From contig JAJEKV010000840.1 in assembly GCA_021234155.1 (NCBI GenBank), positions 16,578 to 80,577 of the forward strand: DNA of 64,000 nucleotides, written 5' to 3'. The position numbers and the translations under genes were made by a program. The DNA is from Isoetes taiwanensis (lineage: Eukaryota; Streptophyta; Lycopodiopsida; Isoetales; Isoetaceae). Of this stretch, positions 38,241 to 48,221 are shown one piece after another (position 1 is the first letter of the stretch; each line of letters begins with the position of its first letter). Under the pieces are notes generated by a model. The model made no database searches. It had not been told where the DNA came from and saw only the letters and a list, made by a program, of their open reading frames with translations.

Positions 38241-38290
38241 TCTACAAGAAATTTATCGCGGCGGCCTTGGCCGCCGCGAACATTTCTCTT
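38241..38290. mobile_element. CACTA (En/Spm)-like terminal sequence with GC-rich palindrome
   Basis: CTACAAGAAATTTA followed by the palindrome TCGCGGCGGCC-TT-GGCCGCCGCGA (38256-38279; 11-bp perfect arms). Plant CACTA elements begin CACTACAAGAAA and often carry subterminal GCGGCGGC repeats. The CACTA pentamer itself is degenerate here (TTTTCTACAAG), and no partner end or transposase was found. Confidence 0.4.
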
Positions 38291-41127
38291 CATAGACGGA
38301 TTCACGTAAGGATTTTATGCAAGGAAGACTCACGTAAGGATTTTATGGAAGGAAAGCTTTCTGTATGCCCTCTTTTCCTCCTATATGCAAGTTAAAAGAT
38401 GAAATTGATGTCAAACATTTGCATCGACACATGAAATTGAACAAAGTCCCCAATAAAGTCCCCCGTCTATCCACCCATAACTATTTAAGCTATGAGCTAC
38501 ATGAATTTGAACAAAGTCCCCGGATGATCTAATTCAAACTTCTTGCATCCATCTGTTGGGAGATTAAATAAATGCTCATGCATCTTTTGTTTCAACGCAT
38601 TGAGCACAGTTGAGCAAATTATGTGGTTTATCTTTGTTTGCATTATGAGTCAACATTTCAAGGTGTTGAGCAAATTATCTGGTTTTTTTTTTGTAGTTTC
38701 AAAATAGATAGACATCTCTTTTTTATTTTCTTTACCTTGTAAGCAGCATCATAATTGTCCATTGTTAACAATCTTTGCAAGGTGCAATGAAGGAAGAAAT
38801 ATCTTAATGGTTGACATGCATGTCCGTATAATCTTGCCTATATCTTCCACCAAAGACTTGAAAGCCATGATGATACTACATAGAGCAATCCTGGCCTCTG
38901 TCGTGTTTACATCCACATGTATTCATAAGCTATTAATTCCAGCAATGAATATCACATCAATACTTGAAATAACACATTCCAAGACTTGGGCTCGCTCTCA
39001 AGTTCATTCTAATCGTGTTGAATCCGACCTTCACACTTATATCAAGTTTAGATGTCTTCACATTGTACGCATAATTATCAGACATGTCATTATGCCCTAA
39101 GGGACCTAGTTCCTGCATGAAAATTACGATATTACTAATAGCTCTAAACACTTTTCCAAAATTAGAAACAATTCTGTTATTGTAAACAAAAAAAAAAAAA
39201 AAAAAAAAAAAAGAGAACAGAGGACCTGTTGAGTTTGAGCAAATACATTGCCTTAAACTCTCATTATAGCATTCCAGAGCCAAAGAATCCATCTAGAAGG
39301 TATGACTAATACTTCAGTTGCTGCAAAGATAACTGTAGCATAGTTTAAGGGCTTCAGTTTCCACATCACAGTTTATCCCAATTTATCTTTGGAATGCCAT
39401 AAGGTAGTGCATACTCAATTGTGTCCAACATAAGAAAAACAAAAAGTAGTGCTTGATATGCTTTCCAGATGCGTGTATATCTCTTCAAATACCTATAAGG
39501 AAGCCATAATATTAGGCCATATATTTCTCTGTGGTATTCCTCAATAGTGCAATCTACTTTAAAGTATGAATAGCATAGCAGGGTCTCTTCTTCTTGTATA
39601 AGATTGGATAGTCACCAACAGTGGTCCTAATTTGTTGACATCTATGACAAAAGATTAAAGTAGAGATGGAAAATAGTGTTAAACAGCATGGTCAAGAAAG
39701 CTGCACTCATCTTCTATGCTTGTTGTGGAAGAAACCTTTTATATTTTTACCGCTCATGTCAAACTGGAGTCATGTACCATTCACAACATCTTACGTGAAC
39801 TTTTGAGGCGACAGGACCAATTCGGACTCAAAGATCCGGCTCCGGTGGAAGAAGAGTCGTCCAAAAGCCCGAAATGGTATCGATGGTCTCGTTACGCTCC
39901 TTTCATGTTACCCACTAGATAAATTTTAGAACCGCCTAGCCCAAGAGCAACATACCCAAGAGGCATTGATTCATCCCTCGCACTAACGGTATTCTAAAAA
40001 GATTCACAAAAAAAAGGGGCTTTAGCTGCAATTTTACCCGAAAAGCGCTTCTCCAAAGATCGCTTCAAAGACTGGAGAACAAAGATAGCCTAACTACAAA
40101 TCAAAGTAACGTAAATCATTTTCATGCTTTATCTTGCTCTGGCAAAGGCGGCGTAGTCGGACAAAATCGTTTCGGAGCAAAGGTCCAAAATTATGGAACC
40201 AAGGTCGCATAGCTGTTGCCACAACTTGGATCGTAATGGGGTGGCCACCGCCAGGATTCAAAGCTTTGACGCCAGAGATGTTCCAGAGAAGAAAATGGCC
40301 GCCTAAGATTGCGCCCAGATGATTTTTGCACGTAATCAGAGCGCCCACCGCCTTTGATCCGACTGACTAATCGAAATGAATGCAAACGGAAGTACCGCAT
40401 GCAACTACGTAGAGTTAGGGCATGGCGGATTGGTATGCCACAACGTGGATCCATGCCCCGCTGTGGCCGCTATTAATGGTGGATCCGCCTCAACGGAACC
40501 GCCAGATTTTTCCTATTTTTTGTCGCCAGATTTTTTCCTCGAACGGGTGCGTGTCACCTTTAGAAGGAGGCATCGAAAAAGAATATTCCAAAGAATTTTC
40601 ATAGGAGAGTTATATATGTTAGATAGGGTTTAAAAAGTTTGCCCTAACACTCCAAGCAAAATTGCCAAAGCGTAATAAACGCTTTGGTTTAAATTTTGAC
40701 CACCGCAGTTTATGCCACCCGCCATTTAAAGGGTATGTTTGTAGATAATTTTTGGTGACTTCTTGATTTTTCGCAAGAATCAAAGGGCGTTTGATTTCGC
40801 TCGAAAAAAGTTTATCCGATCCAAAGTTAATCTTGTTAATCTCGAGAACCGCCATTCTTATAACGTGGATGCAACCTAGGTTGCATTCTCCTCAATCGGG
40901 TAAAACTTCAGAATCGAGGGTAGAAAGCATCGGAATGAGAGGTAGATGGCCGAATGAGAGGTAAATCGCCCGCATTCGGAGGTAAATCCAAGTAATTTCA
41001 AGAACGCGCCGCTCTTCACTTCATGTGGTTCCGAAGAGAACCTTAGCCGATGGCAATGCCATTGGCGGATATGGCGTAATGCAACCTGTTGCATTTACGA
41101 TGGAGGAAACCGTGATTGGGAGGGTTT

Positions 41128-41193
41128 TTGAAATAAACCCCCGGGTCGCCATGAAGCCCGGCGCCGCGAGGGCGCGCCAGGGGTTTATTTCAA
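41128..41193. repeat. Palindrome with 14-bp perfect arms and GC-rich loop
   Basis: TTGAAATAAACCCC and GGGGTTTATTTCAA are exact reverse complements separated by 38 bases. The loop contains further inverted pairs (CGGG...CCCG, GGCGC...GCGCC). It could form a cruciform in DNA or a stable hairpin in RNA. Confidence 0.9.
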
Positions 41194-41758
41194 GAAACCC
41201 CGAGCCAACGCGCTTTTGGCGCCATCGTGAATGTCCGAAGAGGCGAATTTTTTGCTACGTGGCAAAAATTAGGTCTAAAAGTAAGTTTCGCCTTGGCGAT
41301 TCGTCGCGGATATGCGACCCCCGCTGCGGATCCGCCCTCATTTCTGCGATATAAGCGACCCCATTTTCGCTTTTACGTGATCCGCCCCTATTTCTTGTTA
41401 GATAAGCAAGAAGATTGAAGATAGGAATTTGAAGACATAATCCGGCCCCCGTTCTTGTCTAAAGATTGAAGCAGGAGCTGAAGTTTCTTGATATATAAGC
41501 AAGAAACGCCGGAAATCGTGGTGGAAATCGCCGGATTGGTTACAGGATGCTGGCATTGCACCATTTCCACAGGATGAAAAGGGATTTCTGTGAACCGAGC
41601 TCTAGAGCTCTTGGCGAGCTTGCAAGGCGGTGAAAATCGCCGAGTGTCGGCATTGCATCGTTTCTTCCAGATCCTCCGTGAGCTCGGCGGCGCCACCGAG
41701 CTCCCCACGGACTTCGCTCACACTATCTCCCCCCGATTGGGGTTATTAAAAAAAAAAA

Positions 41759-41799
41759 GGAAACCCTTCCAAATTTCCCTAAAATCCGGAAGGGTTTCC
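41759..41799. repeat. Foldback element, GGAAACCCTTCC type
   Basis: GGAAACCCTTCCAAATTTCC and GGAAGGGTTTCC form a hairpin next to an A-run. This copy carries the CCCTTCC arm type, not the CCTCCCC type seen at 26.6 and 30 kb. Confidence 0.9.
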
Positions 41800-42178
41800 A
41801 CAAGAATATATTTTTTTGGTTTTTTGAGATCCACGGTAATTAATTCTTCGAATTAATTTTTTCTGTTGTTATTGAAGAGGTTTGCAGGAAATTTTTTTGC
41901 TCTTTAGCGCTTCCTCCGGCGGTTTTCTTCTTGGCGATTGAGGAATGCCTACAGTCGATCCAGGAAGTGTTTTTAGGAGCAGTCAGGTACAGAGAAACCC
42001 TTCCGGAGTTCGGCTTCAATTCCGCTTCTTTTTTTTTTTTGCTTTTTAACCGATTGAAAGCTCGGCAGAGTTGCATTGCGTAAAAATCTTCTTTGATGCA
42101 TCCTCAAATCGGCAAAGCAGGATAGCCAGCAAACACGATAGAATAGGAAGGGTGGTTTTCAAAACACATGTTTAGGTG

Positions 42179-42250
42179 GGTTTTGAAGCATTTGGAGCAG
42201 ATTTTGAAGCATTTGGAGCAGATTTTGAAGCATTTGGAGCGGATTTTGAA
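42179..42250. repeat. Three-copy 22-bp tandem repeat
   Basis: TTTTGAAGCATTTGGAGC(A/G)GA is repeated three times. On the plus strand it would encode FEAFGAD repeats, but no surrounding reading frame supports a gene. Confidence 0.9.
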
Positions 42251-42739
42251 AGGGATTGAATCCTGGGGATTGGAGAAAGATGTGAGGATGATTAATCCGG
42301 CTTTTTAAAGCCATCGCATTTTTTTTGCATTAAGCAATAGGTTTAAAAAAACACGAGCATTTGCCACAGGGGCAATGTTTGAAGCGTTCATTCCATCACC
42401 GGGCCAGCAAAGAAGAAGCCAGCCCAAATGCTTTCTACTGTTCCCACTTTTGCTTATTCCCCAAACAAGGATCGTATTTGATCTATCTTGCCATTTCCGC
42501 AAGCACAACGCATATTTTCTCGCTTTCTTGATCCATATTTTCTGCCCTGATGTTACAATATGATCTATTATTTGTTTGTTAAATCTAATGGCAAGCAGGT
42601 ATGTCTCCTCTTCCTACATTTTTTTTCTTGTCAATAAGCATTTTACCCGCCATTCTTTTGTAAGTGATTTTCCCCCTTTCTGTGTTTGCAGTGCAAGCCC
42701 TTCTTCGAATTCTCTGTTTAGCATGTAAGCAAAGGTTTT

Positions 42740-43283
42740 CATTTTGAGTTATTTTCCCATGTGATTTTATGGTGATGTGGCCAAGGAAAGTGAACGATAC
42801 CGATGGATGGGCCCCTCACGTTATGATTATGCTGGGGCTAAGGTCTTCATGAAACATAGGTTTGGTTTCTAGATCTTATTTTGGTTATAAAGCAGCAATT
42901 TCTTTTAGCACTAAAGCACATGTTTATTGCTAGGAAATATGAAGTCGAGTTTTTTCTCGCTTGGAGGTCGGGGAATACTTACGTAGCCTTGGGCAACCAT
43001 TTCAACGTAGAAAGCGTCCCGTTATTCAAATGATACATTCGTGGGGTAAACTGCCCTGTTTGTGCCAAATGCCAAGAACGTATGGTAAGAGCAATACATC
43101 ATGTTTGTCTCATGATTCAAGATGGCACACCTCAAGGGGTCTATTTCATAGTGTTGGTGCTTTTGTAATATCCCGGCCATTGTTGGATAAATCACCAAAT
43201 GGATTGGTGCCTAATGCCCATTTGGTCGATGGTCTTCTTGATCTTATTCTCATCAAGGAATGTTCACGGCCCACGTATTTCTG
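42740..43283 (+). pseudogene. Ceramide kinase (CERK/ACD5-like) fragment, two C-terminal exons
   Basis: Ceramide kinase phosphorylates ceramide at membranes; in plants it restrains cell death. An exon around 42740-42859 encodes FYGDVAKESERYRWMGPSRY and DYAGAKVFMKH, matching the conserved catalytic-domain region. It has a GTTTGG donor. After a 70-bp intron ending TTGCTAG, the next exon (from about 42931) encodes RKYEVEFFLAW, NCPVCAKCQE, then in shifted frames SVGAFVISRPLLDKSPNGLV and HLVDGLLDLILIKECSRP. These follow the family order. At least two frameshifts occur in the second exon, and the N-terminal half and the last exon (FTFTS...WNLDGE) were not found, so it is a non-functional fragment. 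Confidence 0.8.
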
Positions 43284-43989
43284 ATTGGGTTTGTCAAAAC
43301 TCTTCTTGTCTTATGCAATTGAATCAGTAGTTCATGAATGCAAGATGATGGGGAATATATTGGGTTTTGTACGGAATAGATCTTTTATAAATATACACAC
43401 ATACAAATCCAGTGTTGCATTGTTTGCAAGATTGAAACAAATGATGCATTCTCCATATTGTTAGCTTCTGGTCTTGGAGACTGGAAGGTTCTGGATTTTA
43501 TTCCAATAGGATGAAGAAGGCGTAATCGATTATTATAGTGTACAAGGTTCACATTTCGGGAGTATATTATAGGCCGGACTCGGATAAGAAAGTTAACTAG
43601 TGCATAGCAGACATTGCCATACACCATTTAAATGGCGAGATGCTATAAGAATCTTTCCACCTATTGAGTTGCATCACTTATCAAGCTTGAATGTGATTCT
43701 GCGCCACTTTAGTGTAAAGATAATTCAACATAATCAAACATTGGTAAATGAGATAGAAGGTAGGCGCTATTTTTGATAGATCTGTTTTAATCTTCATTCT
43801 TTACATAAGTTTCTGTTGAGTATGTGAAATGTTAAAAATTTGCCTTTCAGTTTTTACAGGTTACAGAACTTTGTACTTAGAATTCTAAAAAACTTTAGTT
43901 TATTGCATAGGAATTAATGTAAGATACTGGAATAGCCAATTTGGCCCTGTGCATAGCTTATTTTCTATTCTTGAACATCTGGGGAAAAA

Positions 43990-44531
43990 TAGTTCATGAA
44001 GCATTTGAAGCGGAGACAAATAGCCAAGGCGAGAGAAAATTGCGAGTGTTCTTTGAAGTAGTTGCAAAGGATGCTAGGAAGGTGAAGATGTTCTAGTAGA
44101 GGTAATAGCTAAATTTGCATCCGCATATCCTCTTACATATACCCTTAATATGGTCATATTTCCTTGATATATTTTTAGGTACAAGAGAAAGCCAAGGTTG
44201 TTGAAGAAGAGCTAGATTCTACTGTAGATAACTTGGGTGAACTTTCTAATAACCTTGATGGCATTGCCAAGAAAGTTATATGAATACTCCAACAGACAGG
44301 CCCATCAAGAAAAATGGTAACTAGATAATTGCTTATCCTATAATTAAATCATAAGTTTGTTAATCGAGCAATGTCTCATGCAGATGAGGTGGTGAAGAAA
44401 GATCTAAAGGGTGCTACTTCAATTTTTTATTAGTTGATGCTTCAATTTGAGCTCAAGATCATCCATATTATTGCAGTCATCATCCTTGCTGCGTTGGCAG
44501 GATATTTTAAGTTGGATGTTTCTAAAACATC
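43990..44531 (+). pseudogene. Unrecognised coiled-coil / membrane-anchored protein remnant, three exon-like pieces
   Basis: I do not recognise the family. Exon-like pieces are bounded by fair splice sites. About 43998-44101 reads VHEAFEAETNSQGERKLRVF then FEVVAKDARKV (donor GTAATA). 44179-44318 reads VQEKAKVVEEELDSTVDN then LGELSNNLDGIAKKV, strongly heptad-like, after acceptor TTTTTAG. 44384-44531 reads EVVKKDLKGATSIFY, stop, LQFELKIIHIIAVIILAALA then GYFKL, which ends in a likely membrane helix, after acceptor CATGCAG. Stops in pieces two and three indicate decay. The pattern (acidic coiled coil then C-terminal anchor) suggests a tail-anchored or organelle-membrane protein. It lies downstream of the ceramide kinase fragment on the same strand. 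Confidence 0.4.
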
Positions 44532-44719
44532 ACTCAATTCCATAACACAATCTCTTCAAGACTATGTACTATGTAAACTTATAGCATGTTAAAGGAAAGT
44601 TTGGCATTTGTTTGGGATTGTATCATGTGGCACTTCACACACAAAGTTGTGTATGTTCTTATTCAGATAAATGAAATGATCTACACAAAATGCACACATG
44701 TATGCCTTAAGCTTGTAGC

Positions 44720-45044
44720 CTAATTGCCTACGCCCATTTCGTATGGAACCAACACGCAAGAACATGACATGCGATCTGCAGACAACTCCTTTCCTCTCTC
44801 TAACATATTACTCCACACAGCTTGGAAATCTCTCGTGTCCAGCAGCATGTTAGCAGTTACCTCTGCAACAGAGGGATGCAAGGGCCGGGACCACTCGTCA
44901 TCTTCAGACCACGGGTTGTGTCCATCATGCCCAACACGAATGTGTATTGTGGCAGAACTATCTGTACTCGGATTGCTCCGTATCACTGTGCGAAGACGAA
45001 ACCCGCATCTTATCTTAAAACTCCTTCTTGTCTGTCTTCCCTAA
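44720..45044 (-). other. Unidentified minus-strand open frame
   Basis: An open frame on the minus strand ends at 44720 and contains TIHIRVGHDGHNPWSEDD and SRPLHPSVAEVTANMLLDTR. Its composition looks protein-like rather than random, but I cannot assign a family. The opposite strand is open as well, so coding status is uncertain. It ends 60 bp from a foldback element. Confidence 0.25.
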
Positions 45045-45101
45045 CACAGGCCACGCCTCCGTGCACTTCCCCTCGCGCCCTTAGAAATTTTTTATCAAAC
45101 G

Positions 45102-45152
45102 TGGAAACCCTTCCTATTTTCCCATGGCTTTGGAAAATAGGAAGGGTTTCCA
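45102..45152. repeat. Foldback element, GGAAACCCTTCC type
   Basis: TGGAAACCCTTCCTATTTTCC pairs with GGAAAATAGGAAGGGTTTCCA around a 9-base loop. It corresponds in position to the single hairpin at 30108-30151 that precedes the array there. Confidence 0.92.
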
Positions 45153-45264
45153 TTTAAATTTAAATTTAAATTCTTGGGTGTCGTGCATAGCGTGCACCAT
45201 TAATGGCGGCGTGCGTGTTGGGTGCCGTGCGGCTTGAAAAAAAAAAAAAAAAAAAATAAATAAA

Positions 45265-45515
45265 TTGGAAACCCTTTCTATTTTCCAAGGAAACCTTTCC
45301 GATTTTCAAATGGGAAACCCTTCCAATTTTCCATTAAAACCAGGAAGGGTTTCCATGAAAACCCTTCCTATTGGAAAATAGGAAGGGTTTAGAAACCCTT
45401 CCTGATTTTAATGAAAGCCTTCCAATTTTCCATGGAAAATAGGAAGGGTTTCCATCGAAATTTGGAAGAGTTCCATGGGAGCCCAACCCAAATAGGGAGT
45501 ACTTAGAACCATCGC
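45265..45515. repeat. Inverted array of GGAAACCCTTCC / GGAAGGGTTTCC units
   Basis: Begins after an A-run. At least four forward units (GGAAACCCTT(T/C)C) and three reverse units (GGAAGGGTTTCC) occur, with spacers ATTTTCC/GGAAAAT that also pair. It ends with CCATGGGAGCCCAACCCAAAT and ACCATCG, the same edge as at 37.9 kb. Confidence 0.88.
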
Positions 45516-46086
45516 ACCAGACTGGTTTCCTGTTTTAAACAAAAACATAAAAAACACGAAAATTCCGCTTTGCAGACGTTTACGTTGTCTGAAATCTGGC
45601 TATGGAGCGAGCGACCCACTAGCAAAAAGAGGCCGGAGCAGAGAGAAGACGGAGTGGCAAAGCATTGTAGCCCAATCCATGATTTTGGTCACAGATTCGT
45701 CACTTTCATCAGACTCTGAGCTCCCTGCAGACTCCAAGCTCATGATTGTCATAAATCAGAGGGCTAGGCCAGACTGATTCGAGATCAAACTCCAGAAACA
45801 ATCAAGTTTTGCAACAATCTACCTAAATGGACTGAAAATTAATAAATTAATACCTGCTACTTCTGCTTTTTCTTTTTTCTTTACGAAGCGGTAGCTATCA
45901 ATCAACTCTGCGCGCCCCCAGAATGAAGATAAGATATTATTTATGCACAATAGCAACAGTAACTGGACCAATTGGGTGTAAAATATAACACACAAGAAGC
46001 AAGAATCAAACATAAGACTGGTGGTACAAAATCTTACAGCATATCAACAAAACCATGTCACCACTTCATAATATACATACAAACTT

Positions 46087-46545
46087 CTAACGGCCAGCAA
46101 TCACCCACAGTGCATAGATAATTCCGGGAAGGTATCCGAAACATGTCAACAGCAGACATATCCAGAATTCGCACTGCAATAACAAACAAGTATGCAACGC
46201 ATCAGCCAGATTTCCTTTTCCCTTCCGTCCATATCTGTTCTCAAGATGGAATAAATTTTTTCTCAGATGGAAGACAGAAAGAAGACAAAACTTTGATAGA
46301 ACAGCTCCAAAAGCAGCTAATTTTACAAGAATAAGAAGCTAAATCTAATCGTTAGCTAAAATCCGATTCTGTTTTGAAGAAACAGGGCTTATTTTTGCAA
46401 TCTTTGTCCATAGGATCAAGATCGAAAGATTTGTAAAGAAGTAGAGCTAAAGAAAGCTTACCTCGCATCCATACTTGAGGAAGACGCCAAGGGGCGGAAG
46501 AATAATAGCGAGCAATATATCTACAAATGTCGCAGTGTCTCCCAT
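46087..46545 (-). CDS. RCI2/LTI6 (PMP3-family) small hydrophobic membrane protein
   Basis: A plasma-membrane proteolipid of two helices, induced by cold and salt, that affects membrane potential and ion balance. Exon 1 (46545-46462) encodes MGDTATFVDILLAIILPPLG then VFLKYGCE. The intron (46461-46174, 288 bp) has GTAAGC and TTGCAG ends. Exon 2 (46173-46087) encodes CEFWICLLLTCFGYLPGIIY then ALWVIAGR and a stop. The 56-residue product keeps the whole family signature (LPPLGVFL, EFWICLLLT, GYLPGIIYA), and the length is as expected (about 54). No disruption is seen, so this is the best candidate for a functional gene in the window. The start is the first ATG and fits the family N-terminus. The W in ALWVIAGR is unusual; relatives end YAIY(A/V). 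Confidence 0.95.
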
Positions 46546-46607
46546 GGCTATGGCGGAATGGCAGCTACGAGAAAGAGGCGCTTTGGATAAATTCGGCAAT
46601 CCGGCGA

Positions 46608-46620
46608 CGGATATTTAAGG
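46608..46620 (-). promoter_or_regulatory. Possible TATA element of the RCI2/LTI6 gene
   Basis: On the minus strand CCCTTAAATATCC lies about 65-75 bases before the start codon. It is a weak TATA match, judged mainly by position. No cold-response element was identified with confidence. Confidence 0.3.
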
Positions 46621-47771
46621 GAAACAGAGCATCAAAATGAAGTAACCAGCCAGCCTATATTATTCTTTGCAAACCAATTTCCAGCTGTCCCAAAAAAGCT
46701 TTCAGTGCTGCCAACAAAAAGCGTTTCCAAAATAACATTACCATTCTTACAATATATTACCACACTTGCGTTTCCTCACTTGCTTTGTAACATTACCATT
46801 CTTTTAATATATTGCTGACACAGTTCTTCAAAAAAAAAAAAAAGTGTTTCCAAAATGCCACCAAAACAGACAAGTTTGTTTGTTGAAATGTTGCTTTGGT
46901 TCCTCTTTCACGTTTCTACCTCTCATAAAAGTCAATTCAATTTCTATTGAATAAAAGTAAATTATGCTTGATATTATAGCTTCTATGGTCATAATCCACT
47001 TTTTTTTTTTTTTCCTTTTCTCGGACTCTTGCCAATTGTTGGTTGGTTGCATATTGCTTTCATTTCTCATGCCCCATTGAAACGAAGTTAATTGTATCTG
47101 ATAATTCAATAGTCATAATTGATGCTTTGGTTTTTCTCAGGTCTATGCCTTCACTCTGCCAACCATTGTGCCACCTTCACTCTGCCAACCATTGTGGCAT
47201 GTATCTCTGCTCACATGCTAATATCCCTCGTATTTAACCTCGTACGTTCCTAGATCTTCGCCATATTTTTATGCATTCTGCATACACTGTAATTTCCAAT
47301 CTGTTGCCCCACCCATGTTCCTCCCAATGGTTATGTGACATTACAAAGATATTCTTCATCATTGTTTGTCGGTGGCATAAAGGATGGTGGCAACTCTTTT
47401 CTCATTGCTGGACCTTTGTTTCATGTGGCCACCCCTATAAAGAATGAGGAAATAATAATGCATTCTCCAAGGTAAAAGCACTTTGCATCCTGTATATCTG
47501 GCTAGCACCTATTGCAAAAAATAAACTAAAAAATAATAGAATAGAATATAATATAATAGAATGGTTTAGGTCCTTTTTTTTTCTCCTTCATCCAAGGTTT
47601 ATGTTCATAAATTTTGATAGGCCTCCCTCTTTAGTGCATGTTGCTAGATATGGTGCCTGCTCCATGACATATTTAATGCCTACGTAGTGAGCATACTTCG
47701 AGCATACATTGGGCATTCTATATCCCACATACTATATAGAAGTTGGCATATAGATTACTGTATATAGGAAG
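46621..47771. other. Intergenic, no recognisable gene
   Basis: Upstream of the RCI2/LTI6 gene. Contains A- and T-runs (46830, 47000) and a 29-bp tandem pair (CCTTCACTCTGCCAACCATTGTG at about 47148 and 47177). No gene recognised. Confidence 0.5.
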
Positions 47772-47975
47772 GACAACCAGTCTAAATTTCGGGGTGGAAG
47801 TACTGCCGACGCATGCGACACCAGTTTAAACTCTGGGCCATCAATGACAACAAGTCTAAATTTCGGGTGGAAGTATTGCCGACGCATGCGACTCCAGTTA
47901 AAACTCTGGGCCGTCAGCAGTACCTCCATGCTGCACGCATGGACACTGTTTCCCAAATTTAGACCAGGGTGTTGT
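47772..47975. repeat. Tandem 70-bp repeat plus inverted copy, upstream of the replitron gene
   Basis: Two direct copies (about 47772-47842 and 47848-47915) share AGTCTAAATTTCGGG(G)TGGAAGTA, GCCGACGCATGCGAC and AACTCTGGGCC. At 47920-47970 the reverse strand carries related pieces (GGTCTAAATTTGGG, CATGCGTGCAGCATGGAGGTAC). The mixed direct/inverted arrangement 250 bp before an HUH-endonuclease gene makes it a candidate element terminus. Confidence 0.8.
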
Positions 47976-48221
47976 TCGTACAACGTGAAAATAGGGAACC
48001 AACAATTCAACAGGATTAAAATCGTGGAACATCGAATTGAAATCATGGAATGTTAGGTTAAAAATGTTGGTATATAGTTGGCTAGTTCATGAAATGGTAC
48101 ATTTGTTACATATGATTTCCAAGGTTTCGGGCATGTATTGTATGTTTTTAGATATGTTTTGAGGACAAAAAGGAATCTGTATTCCTCCTGTATTTAGGGA
48201 AGGGCTTGGAACGAGTTGGAC

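Larger units (their letters stand above)
38291..42178. other. Intergenic, no recognisable gene
   Basis: Holds a 28-bp tandem pair (CACGTAAGGATTTTATG at 38305 and 38333), a run of about 25 A at 39187-39212, a 14-bp-arm palindrome (41128-41193) and a foldback element (41759-41799). 40100-41420 is unusually rich in GGATCCGCC-like phrases. No gene is recognised. Confidence 0.4.
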
